From assembly GCA_024345305.1 (NCBI GenBank), contig BRON01000011.1, positions 186,001 through 250,000 of the forward strand: 64,000 nucleotides of DNA, read 5' to 3'. Position numbers and translations under genes: made by a program. The notes beneath the pieces were generated by a model that saw only the letters and a program-made list of their open reading frames with translations, did no database searches and had not been told where the DNA came from. The stretch comes from Mrakia gelida (lineage: Eukaryota; Basidiomycota; Tremellomycetes; Cystofilobasidiales; Mrakiaceae). Shown here piece by piece: positions 45,480 through 55,093 of this stretch (position 1 is the stretch's first letter; each line of letters begins with the position of its first letter).

Positions 45480-45785
45480 ATGAGTACCTAGGGGGAGGGG
45501 GGGGGGGAAGGGGGACAAATCGAGAGAAGAGAGGGAGGGAGAACAAAATCGAAGAGGGTGAAAGAGGTGAGAGGGAGAGGGGGAGAACAAAATCGAGAGA
45601 GAGGAGAGGGAGGGGAAAGACAAAGCGAGGGAGGGAGGGGAGGGGAGAACAAAGCGAAGGGAGGAAGGAGAAGAAGACGAGGGAGGGAGGGAGGGAGAGA
45701 GAGATGTGGGAGGATACAAGGAGGAGGGGAAAGGGTGTGGGTGAGGAGAGGGAGAGAGGAGAGATAACAAATCGAAAGAAGAAAA
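45480..45785. repeat. Polypurine tract with interspersed ACAAA-(T/G)CGA units
   Basis: On the plus strand nearly every base for about 300 nt is G or A, including a run of ten or more G near 45490. The few C and T bases recur in a unit of the form ACAAA(A)TCGA or ACAAAGCGA at about 45517, 45543, 45587, 45621, 45649 and 45768, so this is an irregular minisatellite. It lies between the convergent EXS and 45.9-kb genes. A 280-codon frame across it is a composition artefact. Confidence 0.8.
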
Positions 45786-45900
45786 AAGAAACGAGAACGA
45801 ACATCAACCCGACGCGACGACGACCTCCCACCCTTCCACCCCAGCCGAACCCCCTCTCAACCACTCAGCCCATCACATCGCCTCCGACCCAGCCCACCCC

Positions 45901-47471
45901 TCAGTGCTGTCGCTGCCACCACTCCTTCTCATCACGAGGTCGAGTCTCATCCAACGGCCTCGACAACCCCACCTCAACCAACCACTCGTCGAACGTCCGC
46001 CTCTTCGGCCCATACACCACCGCCACCTCGTCGACCTCGAACCTAACCCTCTTCACCGTATCCGAACCACTCGAGAAGTCAGTAGAAGAGGAGGAGGAGG
46101 GAGACGACGCACCAGACGCGTGAAAGGCGATCTCGTGTCGAGGAAGGACGACGTCTCGCTCAGGAGAAGAAGCGGAGGCGGTGAGCTTGGGTTCCGTCCC
46201 AGTTGTTGTGCTGTTTATGGGATGAGGAGAGGGGGAGGGGAAGGAGGGAAGAGTCAGCGAAGAGTCGATCGAAACGAGACGAGACCTCGACGTTCGAAAT
46301 CGACGACGAGCGAGCGAACGAAGGGAAGTGGAAAACAAGAGAGGACTGGACTCACAACTCGAACGTAGGCCTCAATATCCTCGACCAAGTCCCTCAAGTA
46401 ATCTACTTTCCTCCTCGTCGAGAAAGCTGCCTCCTTGCAAGTATCAAACACCCCGTGAGCGACCTTCGCGTCCCAGATCTCGAGCTCCCTCCGAGCGTTG
46501 AAAAAGTAGTACTCCGGGAAGTCTACACCAGCCTCGAGATCTTTGATGACCTGCTCGATGACCGTTAGGCTCTGAGGTTGAGCGAGGAAGAGGAAGATGG
46601 GGAGAGGGAGAGGGAGGAGAAAGGAAAGAAGGGAGGTGGAGGTCAGCTCGAGCTCGAACGAAACGAAGCTTAACGACGAGCGAGAGGAGGAGAGGAAACG
46701 ACGACGAACCTTCGAGTACCCAAAAGCACAAGCAGTAACCGAGCCCGCGCCCTCCCTCTCCAACCTCCCAGCCTTGGCCTCATCAACAACCCAGTTGAGA
46801 TATCTCTGAACCCAACGGACCCCCGTCCCCTTTAAAGACTCACTCCCCGCTCGTCAATCGCCTCCGCCAACTCCTCGCTGCTCTGTCGAATCCAATGAAG
46901 AATAAGCTTGGAGTCAGCGCTATAGAAGCAGCTCCTGAGGGTCTCTCGTCGAAGCAACTCGAGCAGCTGGACTCGAATCGAGTAATCAGGAGCGTCGAGC
47001 GAAGCGGACTGCACGGAAGAGGGCCCTGGAGGAGGGAGAGGGAGGGAGGGAGGGAAGGAAGGAGGAAGGAGAGTTAGCTTGGGTTGTTTCTCGAGCGTCG
47101 GAGTAGAAGGATAGAGATGGGTTGGTGGTCGACGGGGTGGTGTAGTCATGGTGGAAGAGAAGGAGAACCGAAGAGCGAAAGAGAATCGAGAGACGAGAGC
47201 GAACGTACCTTCTTCCCTCCCAACAACCCACCGACCTTCCCCAACCTCTCCTTCGCCCACCTCAACGCCCTCTTCCCCACTCCAATCCTCTCGTGGAACC
47301 CAGCGACACTCTCCGTCCTCTCCTTCGCCCTTCCTCCCCAACCTCCTCCTCCCTCGAGCCTCGTCGCGAACTCCTCGTCTCGTCCTCCTCGTCCCCCTCC
47401 TCCTTCGCCTCCTTTTTCTCGGTGAAATGACCCATGTAGCCGTCGAAAGCGAAGAGGTTAGTAGTAGACAT
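45901..47471 (-). pseudogene. Unrecognised protein, probably frameshifted
   Basis: ATG 47471 opens MSTTNLFAFDGYMGHFTEKK and an acidic stretch, but the convincing continuation (FATRLEGGGGWGGRAKERT, GFHERIGVGKRALRWAKERL) is in another frame. The switch coincides with a 5-bp tandem duplication, CTCGT CTCGT at 47374-47383; with one unit removed the frames join as GDEEDEEFATRLE. A second mismatch occurs near 46835, where EAIDERGVSL meets TAA while TGVRWVQRYLNWVVDEA continues one frame off; a 38-nt intron could bypass it but would be unusually short here. Later exons (LRDLVEDIEAYVRV, VRFEVDEVAVVYGPKRRTFD) run to TGA 45901-45903. No domain recognised. Either a young pseudogene or assembly indels. 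Confidence 0.55.
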
Positions 47472-47975
47472 CTGAGTGATAAGTCTGTAGGTGATGGTGT
47501 GCGAGTGTGTAAAGCGTAAAGCAATCGTTCGTGGTGAGGGTGGATGTGGGTAGGAGGGGACTCGTCTCCAGAGGTCGAAGGGAGGATGTTGTTGTGACTC
47601 GAGCTCCACCGCAGTTAGGCCTTTGATTGCTGGGTTAAAGCCGAGACAAGAACGTGAAGTGAAGGGAAGATCGAAGGGCGTCGAGTTGGGTCGTGGGCGT
47701 TTGGGTTCAGACCGGGAGGGGAAGTCAGCTCGATAGGACGCGTCAAATTTGATGAAGATGCACTGAAGTGATAGAGGATAGCAATAGAAATGTATACCAG
47801 GTCGAACGAGCAAATTTGGTGAAGGAGGAGGCGAGATATCGACGAAAGAAGCGAGGCGGGTCGAAGGAAGCAGAATCGCGGAAGTCGAAGAGCGGGAAGA
47901 ACTGCACCCGGCCGAGCTAGTGAGGACTTGAAATCGATGTGGCGTTTGGAAAGAGGCGTTTGACGTCCTTGGCAG
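47472..47975. other. Intergenic, no supported gene
   Basis: About 500 bp upstream of the broken 45.9-47.5 kb gene. Reading frames here have no splice partners or family features. One GACGCGTC lies near 47739. Confidence 0.4.
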
Positions 47976-48500
47976 TCACGCTGAAGCTGCTGGATGTATT
48001 GGATGGGCCAAGAGAAGAGAGGAGGGGGAGGAGGGAAGGAGGAGGAGGACGTCGAGCTCGAAGGATTGATCGACGACCTCTCGTCCTTCCTTGTCGCGGA
48101 GGTCGAGTTGGGTGAGGTTAACGAGGAAGAGGGTTCGGCGAGTACGAGGAGGAGAGAGTGGGCGGAAAATCTTCCCAAAAGGGAGACGCAGTTGGTATCG
48201 AAAAAGGATGCGAGCTGATCGAAGTGTTGAAGTTGAGCTCGAACTCCTGCCTTCTCCACCCTTCCCCTCCCTCCCTCCTTCCCCCTCAGTTCCCTCCTCG
48301 TTCAACGACCGCGATGGATATTCCTGCACCTGCCGACCTCGCCAAACCTCTCGATCTCTCTTTCGGAAACAGCGTTGTTCCATCAAAGGCCAACCCAGAC
48401 CATCTGCTCCCTTACTGCTACAAGCGACGACGGAGGGAAGGGAGGAGAGCGATTGAATCGTTTCTTGAATCTCAGCGAGTTGAGAGGCGAGAGCGTCCAT
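47976..48500 (-). pseudogene. Relic of F-box coiled-coil gene (N-terminus only)
   Basis: ATG 48500 starts MDALASQLAEIQETIQSLSS and LPSVVA, nearly the same as the start of the intact F-box-like gene at 53809 (MDLLASQLAELQQTVQSLSS, LPSIVA). Nucleotide similarity covers about 78 bp from the ATG and then stops abruptly; the frame goes on for 148 more codons of unrelated, unrecognised sequence to a stop at 47976. No F-box part can be found downstream. I interpret it as a truncated duplicate, possibly a chimeric ORF. It is divergent from the truncated glyoxal oxidase. Confidence 0.6.
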
Positions 48501-48720
48501 GCTAGGGAGAGATGAGGTCGAAAGGAGGAGAGTTGGGAGGGGAAGGAGAGATGCAGTCGGAAGGGACGAAGAGATGAAGCTCAAAACAAGGCGAGTTTGA
48601 GTGCCGTCCTCCTTCCTTGATTCTGACACCCATCTCGCTCGAAGTCCGAACCCAAAGGCTGATCTTGACTCTTTTACGTCTTCTCTGGAGCTCCATTTCT
48701 GAGTAGTCTGGGATCAAACA

Positions 48721-50446
48721 TCTGCACCGAGCATCGTGATCGTAGACAAGGTCGAGCACAACCCGTTGCTCGATTCGAGAAGGAAACCGGCTTGGAGTGC
48801 TCTCTACGACAGTGAGTCGCGTCTTCCCCTCACTCTCTCTTCCTTCCTCTCCCGTTGACCCACCTCCCCCTTTTCTCACTCCCACAGTCTCGAAGAACCA
48901 AGCTCGAGCTCGCCTTTTAGTCCAGATCTACGATCCGGAGAAGAACGAGGAGCGACGACTTCCAAACTTCCCCAAAGGTGTCTCGGTGACCTATCCTCGC
49001 ACTGGAACCGGCCCCCTCCTTCCTCTCTCGGAGGAGAACGACTGGAAGGCCGAGGTCTTGATCTGTGGAGGGTCTGCCATCAGCGAGCGCCTTCGCGACG
49101 AGCAGGTCAGTTCCGACGCGTCCTCCCTCATCCGCTCCGAGCTCCTCTCGCTGACGCTCGTTCTTCCGTTTCGCCTTGCTCACCAGATCTTGGCCACCAC
49201 AGCTGCATCGGATCTCTGCTTCCGGATGATCTTGACCGACGACGAGATCGAGAAGGGATGGAGGGTGAGTCCGAAGTCGGTCGCTCGTTCGTTGACTGTC
49301 GAAGCCTAGAAGGAGACGGGTCGCTCGAACTGAACTGACCATCTTCCTCGCCTCGCTGCTTCGATTTTCAGGAGGAGAAGATGCCCCACCCTTGGATCAT
49401 GCCTGATTCTGTGATGCTGCCCAACGGAAAGATCCTCTTCATCAACGGAGCCGAAGCCGGAGTCGCAGGATGTGAGCTCAACTCGACTCTCTATTCGTCT
49501 TCGCCATCGCTCGACTCGACAGCTGACTCTCTCTTCCTTCCCAGACCTCAACGTCGGCGGGCGAGACGGACTCGGAGGTTCCAACGCCGCTCGACCTGTC
49601 TTCCAGGGCTCGCTTTACGATCCAACTGGTTCGTTCACCACCTTATTTACCTCATCCTCGCTTTCCTCGATCGATCCCGTCGCTCTCGCTGACTCCTCCC
49701 TCCCCTTTCGCCCCCGTAGCTCCCCCCGGATCTCGCTTTTCCTCCGAAGGCCTTCCAACCTCCGACATCGCTCGAGGCTACCACTCCTCCGCCACCCTCA
49801 TCCCAGACGGTCGAATCTTCGTCGCTGGATCCAACCCGAACTTCGACTACAACGAGACGCTCCCCTTCCCAACCGAGTACCGAGTCGAATACCTCTCCCC
49901 TCCCTACCTCTCTGAGCCCAATCGACCAACCTTCGAGGACCTTTCCGAGAAGATCGAGTTTGGATCGACGTTCGAGCTCAAGACGGAGATTTCGATGGAG
50001 GCGAAGAACGTTAAGATCGCTTTGGTTCGTCCCACCTCTCTTCTCTTGTCTGCCTCCCTCTCCTCCTTCCCTCGACTGACTCTTTTTGGGTCTTCGTTAT
50101 CGACACAGATGGATCTCGGCTTCGTTACCCACTCCGTCCACATGAACGCTCGACTCGTCTACCTCCCCGTCAAGGTCTCCGAAGATCGCAAGACTCTCAC
50201 CGTCTCAGGTCCGATGAACGGACGAGTCTACCCTTCAGGACCTGGGTTCGTCTTCGTCGTCGTCGACGGAGTGCCTTCGAAGGGGAAGAAGGTGATGATC
50301 GGGGATGGGAAGGGTCCTGTTGTCGATGAGGCTGTGATTGAGAGGTGAGTGCCGCCCCAGTCCTTCGCCCGACGCGTCGAGGTTCGGACTGACTCCACCC
50401 TTTTTCTTGATCCAGTTTGCTTACCAACCCCGCCCTTCCTCCTTGA
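48721..50446 (+). pseudogene. Truncated, internally deleted glyoxal (galactose-like) oxidase
   Basis: Recognisable copper-radical-oxidase blocks: IVIVDKVEHNPLLD and PAWSALYD (normally near residue 60), then at once LLVQIYDPEKNEERRLPNFP and GVSVTYPRTGTGPLLPL (normally near residue 300), VLICGGSA, MPDSVMLPNGKILFINGAE, ARGYHSSATLIPDGRIFVAG (axial Tyr-His pair), GFVTHSVHMNARLVYLPV (second copper His) and PSGPGFVFVVVDGVPS, ending TGA 50444-50446. The signal peptide and first strands are missing (a stop precedes WDQTSAPS), and about 240 residues that should hold the Cys-Tyr cofactor pair are absent. The remaining seven or so exons splice cleanly. It is therefore unlikely to be an active secreted oxidase. 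Confidence 0.7.
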
Positions 50447-50775
50447 CGGACTATCTTCAATTCTCTGTTTCGACCTTTCTCTCTCTTCTAGCTTACTCAA
50501 CTTACCTTAGCTTCTTCCTCGCGTGTTCGCTGGACTCGACTGGTCGACCTCGTCTCGACGCGTCCCCTTAATCCTTCTCTCCGTTCTCCCTTGTCCTTCT
50601 TTTCTCTGGACTGCCTCGCTTTGTCTGTGTTTGGGGTTATGTGTGCTCTTATTATCCGTTCGTTTGTATCATGGACTCAACTCGACCTCTCTCGGAAAGC
50701 AAGCAAGTGCAGATCGTAATCAAACCCACAAAACGAACGAACAAACCATCAACCAAAGATCTCCCTCCCTCCTCC

Positions 50776-53451
50776 TCACGCCCCAGGTCCCTTCGCCATC
50801 CTCGCCTCCGCCGCCCTAGCCCTCCGTTCCCTCTCGATCCTCGCCCTCACCTCCGGACTCAACCCATTCAAACTCCCACTCGTCCCTCCCACCCCCTCCA
50901 CCGCTCCTCCCAACCTCTGCGGCCCTCCCACCCTCCCCGGAGGAGCAGCCTTCTTTTCCTTCTCCACCACCACCGCCGGCTCCACCTCCAGCTCCTCAAC
51001 TTCCTCCTTCTTCTTCCTCGAAGCCATCTTCTCCTTCAACCCTTTTCGACGCTCTCCCTTCTTCGCGTTCTGATCCTCCTCCATCTCAGCCGAGAGACCA
51101 GAGGGCACTCTCGCTCCTCCCGGCGAAAGCGAGGTCCAGTTCCAGAGATCCGGATGGGTGTGGGCGGTTCGACGGAAGACGGATCGGATGGATCGGTTCG
51201 GGGAGAGGTCGTAGGCTGTTCGGAAGGGTGGTGTCGAAGTCGATCCCTCCTCGGTCGCGTCGAGTTTGGCTGCTTCCTCCTCCTCCTTCGTCTTCGAAGG
51301 AATCAACGCTCCGCTGGCGGTGTTAGCGGTGGACGGTTTGCTGGTAGTCGTAGGGACTGCGACGGTAGGGTTCTGTTTCTTCTCCTCCAACAACCACCTC
51401 ACCACCTCCTCCTGTCCCGCCACAACAGCAACCATCAACAACGTCCCTTCCTTCCCCTTCCCCTCTTCCTCCCACAGCCACCCAGGTAAGCTCCCATCCC
51501 CTCGTCCATCCCCGAAGCCCATCCCGATGCTCCACTTCTCCCAGAACGCTCCCAAAGGATCCATCTTCCCTTTTCGAATCATCTCGACGAGTCGACGCCA
51601 GCGCTCTCGGTCGCGTTCTTCTTCTTCGGAGAGTTTGGCTTTGGAGGCGACGGCTTTGGAGGGAGGTTGTTGTTGGGAGGAGGAGCGAGGTTGAGGTTTG
51701 GGGATCAGGGAGGCGATGTAGGTTGATTCGAGTTCGGCGAGAGCGGATTCGGTGAGGAAGGAGGTTTTGACGCGCGTGAGCTCTTGGTAGCAGCGAAGGA
51801 GCTCGGAGAGGGTCTGCATTCGCGAACAGTACACACAAAAGAGGCAGAAATGAGTCAGCTGCAGGAGCTCGAAACGAGGAAGGAAGGGAAGACGAAGGAA
51901 GGAAACGAACAGGTCGACGCGTCGGGAAAGGGAAGGTTCGGATTCGTTCGTCGGCTGCAAAAACGGGGAACGAGTCAGCTTCGAGCTTCGCTTCGACGAG
52001 GAGAGGTAGATCCAGGACTCACTCTTCTCGATCATAGCATCCTCGTAGCCCCAGAAGATCTTCTTCCCGCTGTCACTTCCTCGAATGAAGACTCGTTCGG
52101 CGATGTTGAAGTCCTCGGCCCAAGACTCGAGGAGAGCTCGGATTTCCTGAAGACGACGAAAACGGACAAGAAACGCGTCAGAGATAGTACGAGGAGATGA
52201 AGAAGAGTCTGATGAACTCACCTCCTGCAGCATAACCTCTCCAGCTCGTCTCATCTGAGCTCCGATCGAGTTGGCCGCTCCGTTCCCACTGTCGTGCTTC
52301 GACTGAGATCCTCCTTGCTTTCGACGAGCTGTGTGCGCAAAGTAAAAAAAAATATCCGAGTCAGTACGAGATCAAGGTGGAAAAGAAGAAAGCTCTCGGG
52401 ACTCACTCGTGTACCGATGGAAAGTCTTATGCTTCAGCACCCTCACCTCCCCAGCCTCTCCTTTCACCATCTTCTTCCCCGTCCTCTTGCCACCGAGAGC
52501 GATCACCATCCCGGCAAAATGACCACCAGCAACCATAAGCATGATCCATCTCCTCTCCTCTCCTTCTCCAGCCTTGAGGTCCTGCTCTGTGAGTTGGAGG
52601 TCCTTGAGACGAGGGAGGAAGTCGGCGGGGTTGGTGAGGTGGGAGGGGAAGAGAGCACGGTAGATTCCAAGTTGAGTGTCGGGGAGGATGGAAGGTGGAG
52701 GTGTGAACCAGAGGATGGCTGTTCGAAGGGCTGCTCTGTTTTGGAGGAAGGAGAGGGTGGAGAGATCGGTGGGGTCGAGGTCGCCGTCGAGGGAGGAGGA
52801 GTCGGAGGCAGGACGAGAGGAGGAGGAGATCTTGTGTTTTCGGAGGAGGGTGGAGACTTGATCGGTCGGGTTGGAGGAGGAGTTGTTCTTGTTGGAGGTG
52901 GTAGAGGAAGAGGAGGACTCGGATCCGGAGATGGAGGAGAGGTCTGAGAGGGAGAAGGGAGGGAAGGAGGGGAGGGGTGAGCTTCGTTCGTCGAGCTCAT
53001 CGAAGGAAGGAAAAAGCTCACCTTCCATCATTCCTTCGAACTCTTCCTTGTTGACGACCTTCCCTTTACCCTTCTTGTTACTCGATTCTCCAATCCCAGC
53101 TAGACTCATTTTCACTCTTACGTTGTATCTATGCCAATCCTCCTTGAAGTGACTCCTCTGCTCCTCCACATCCTCAAACCTCGACCCAGGGCAAACTCCA
53201 CAGACGAGTCCTCCCTCGGTCTCCCCTGACGATGGTAAGGTTGCTGGTTGCCTTGACGACGACGCCGAGGGTTCGGGTTCCTCTTCCGTGATGGTAGCAG
53301 TTGCTGTTGGTACTTGTAAGGATCGAACCGAGAGAGCTGAGAGGATGTCGAGGGGGAGGGTGAAGACCGACATCTGCTGTTGAAGACGAGGGTGCTGGTT
53401 CGATCCCTTCGTCGCTGATAACGGGATCGGAGAGGGGAGAGAGGAGGGCAT
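50776..53451 (-). CDS. VMS1: VMS1/ANKZF1 tRNA hydrolase of ribosome quality control
   Basis: ATG 53451 (MPSSLPSPIPLSATKGSNQH) chosen as the usual N-terminus; an upstream in-frame ATG at 53535 is also possible. Domains in order: C2H2 finger (CGVCPGSRFEDVEEQRSHFK, EDWHRYNV), acidic linker, the eRF1-like VLRF1 domain (MLMVAGGHFAGMVIALGGKR, HKTFHRYTARRKQGGSQS with the catalytic-loop Gln), EIRALLESWAEDFNIAERVF, an ankyrin-like segment (LLMVAVVAGQEEVVRWLLEE), and a C-terminal VCP/Cdc48-interacting motif (RERRARAAEARM, fitting RX5AAX2R). Vms1 cleaves peptidyl-tRNA on stalled 60S subunits and protects mitochondria. Stop at 50776; about six exons. Head to head with F-box-like gene at 53809. Confidence 0.92.
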
Positions 53452-53808
53452 CCTTAGTAGATATCGAAGGAGTGGGTGGGGTGGTGGGTGGTGAGGAGAA
53501 GGGGGGAAGAAGGGAGAGCCGAAAGCGTCATCCACGACTTTCGAGCTCGAAGGAGGGAGTGACTCAGCGATCGCGGCTCCGAGCTCAACTTTGAGAAAAT
53601 CTGCTCGACTTCCTGACTGAGTCTAGGGGAAGGGGAACACCCTTGATACAGAGAGCGAAATTTCACTTTTCGCTTCTTTTTTGAGTCCGAAGTCGCCCTC
53701 GCCTCCTCGACCCCACTTTCGACGCTCACCTCGACCTCCTTCCTTTCCTCCCGATTCCATCTTCCCCTCCCCTTCTCTCTTCTTGTATCGCTGTCCCCTC
53801 TCTCCAGG
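53452..53808. promoter_or_regulatory. Divergent promoter, VMS1 / F-box-like gene
   Basis: 357 bp between the chosen start codons. The right half is CT-rich up to ATG 53809. If VMS1 starts at 53535 the promoter is 84 bp shorter. Confidence 0.45.
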
Positions 53809-55093
53809 ATGGATCTCCTCGCCTCTCAACTCGCTGAGCTTCAACAAACGGTCCAATCGCTCTCCTCCCTCCCTTCAATCGTCGCTCGTCAAGCCGCTCA
53901 GCTTGAAGCTCACTCCTCCACCATCGCTCGACTCTCTTCAAGGAACGACTTCCTCACGAGAACCATCGAAGATCAGGATAAGGTCGTCGCCGAGCTATCC
54001 AGAGCTGCGATTCCGGACGGTCATTGGATCTGGGAAACGGAGAAGGATGAGCTCGAGAGGTCGAGAGGGAAGGACGGTCGATGGCGCTTCTCGCTGGTTC
54101 GTCCGAGCTTCTCCTCCTTCTCTTCTACATCGTGCTTGAGCTGACGATTCTTGTTCGATCGCCTGACAGGAGAAGTACAAGCTCCAACCTCCTCAGCTCG
54201 CATCCGGACCTCCAACCTCCTTCCTCTCCCTCCCCGTCGAGCTCACCGACGCCATCTTCTCCCTCCTCCCTCGATCCGACGTCCTCGCCGTCTGCCTCGT
54301 CTCCTTCGGACTCCTCCAACGAGCTGCGACCACCATCTACTCGAGGAAGCTTCAGTTCTTCTACGGATCCAGCAAGATGTACCTGTTCGTTTCGTCAAGG
54401 GTGCGTCCTTCGAAGCTCTTCTCGCTCCTCGATCCCACTCTGACGTGCTCCCTTTCGTCTCGCCTTCGCTCTCTCCAATAGCTCGTCGGAATGGGAAGTT
54501 TCTCCAATCGAGTCTCGAACGTCCTCCTTCCTCACGTACTCCTCCTCGTGCACGGAAGGAAGAAGGTCGCCGTCGCGTCCGTTCTCGAAGGAGTCCAGGG
54601 ACGAGGTCAGATCGCGATCAACTCCGTCGTCCTCAAACCAGATCCGATCAATCCCTCCGCCTCCCTTCGACGGATGCTACCCATCCTCGCGTACTTCAAT
54701 CCTCGAGAGCTTCAATTCGGTTGCCTCCGAGGCGACGAGGAGGACAAAGTCAAACGTCGAGTCCCCACCGTCCTCCCCGTCACCGAGGACGAGCTCCCTT
54801 TCCTTCACCACTGGACGCGACTGGAAGAGTTTTCAGGAATCGGATATGCATCGGTGCCCATCTTTCCCGAGGATGGAGGGACTCTCGCGTTCGCCGAATG
54901 CCTTCTCAAGGGTACGACCCACAGGAAGGTCTGGACGGAACTCGCGGCTTGGACGTCCAACGACTCGTCCTCGGAGACTCTCTCGAACACGAACCTCATA
55001 TTTTCGCTCAACCGAACCGCGCCCTCGGATCCGCTCATCGACGAGGTCTACCTCTGTGCAGACCTCGTCGACGTGGGGGGCGAGACCGAGTAG
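53809..55093 (+). CDS. F-box-like protein with N-terminal coiled coil (intact copy)
   Basis: ATG 53809 (MDLLASQLAELQQTVQSLSS), three exons with correct phases, TAG 55091-55093, about 370 residues. Residues 1-75 form a coiled coil (QLEAHSSTIARLSSRNDFL), followed by the pattern HWIWETEKDELERSRGKDGR shared with the gene at 3.5 kb (HWLWEAERRKGEEGKGR). The F-box-like segment is FLSLPVELTDAIFSLLPRSD and VLAVCLVSFGLLQRAA. The C-terminal half has alternating strands and a region (FLHHWTRLEEFSGIGYASVP) common to both copies. Likely an adaptor for a ubiquitin ligase (inference). The 48.5-kb relic derives from this type of gene. Confidence 0.75.

Noticed and set aside
45281..46123. 280-codon plus-strand frame
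   Set aside because: It is a composition artefact of the polypurine tract and overlaps minus-strand coding exons.
47615..48259. 214-codon minus-strand frame
   Set aside because: No splice structure, no domain, overlaps the relic F-box ORF in another frame; treated as chance.
53380..53400. B-box-like GGTTCGATCCC, possible tRNA
   Set aside because: Lies in the VMS1 coding exon and has no A box or cloverleaf around it.
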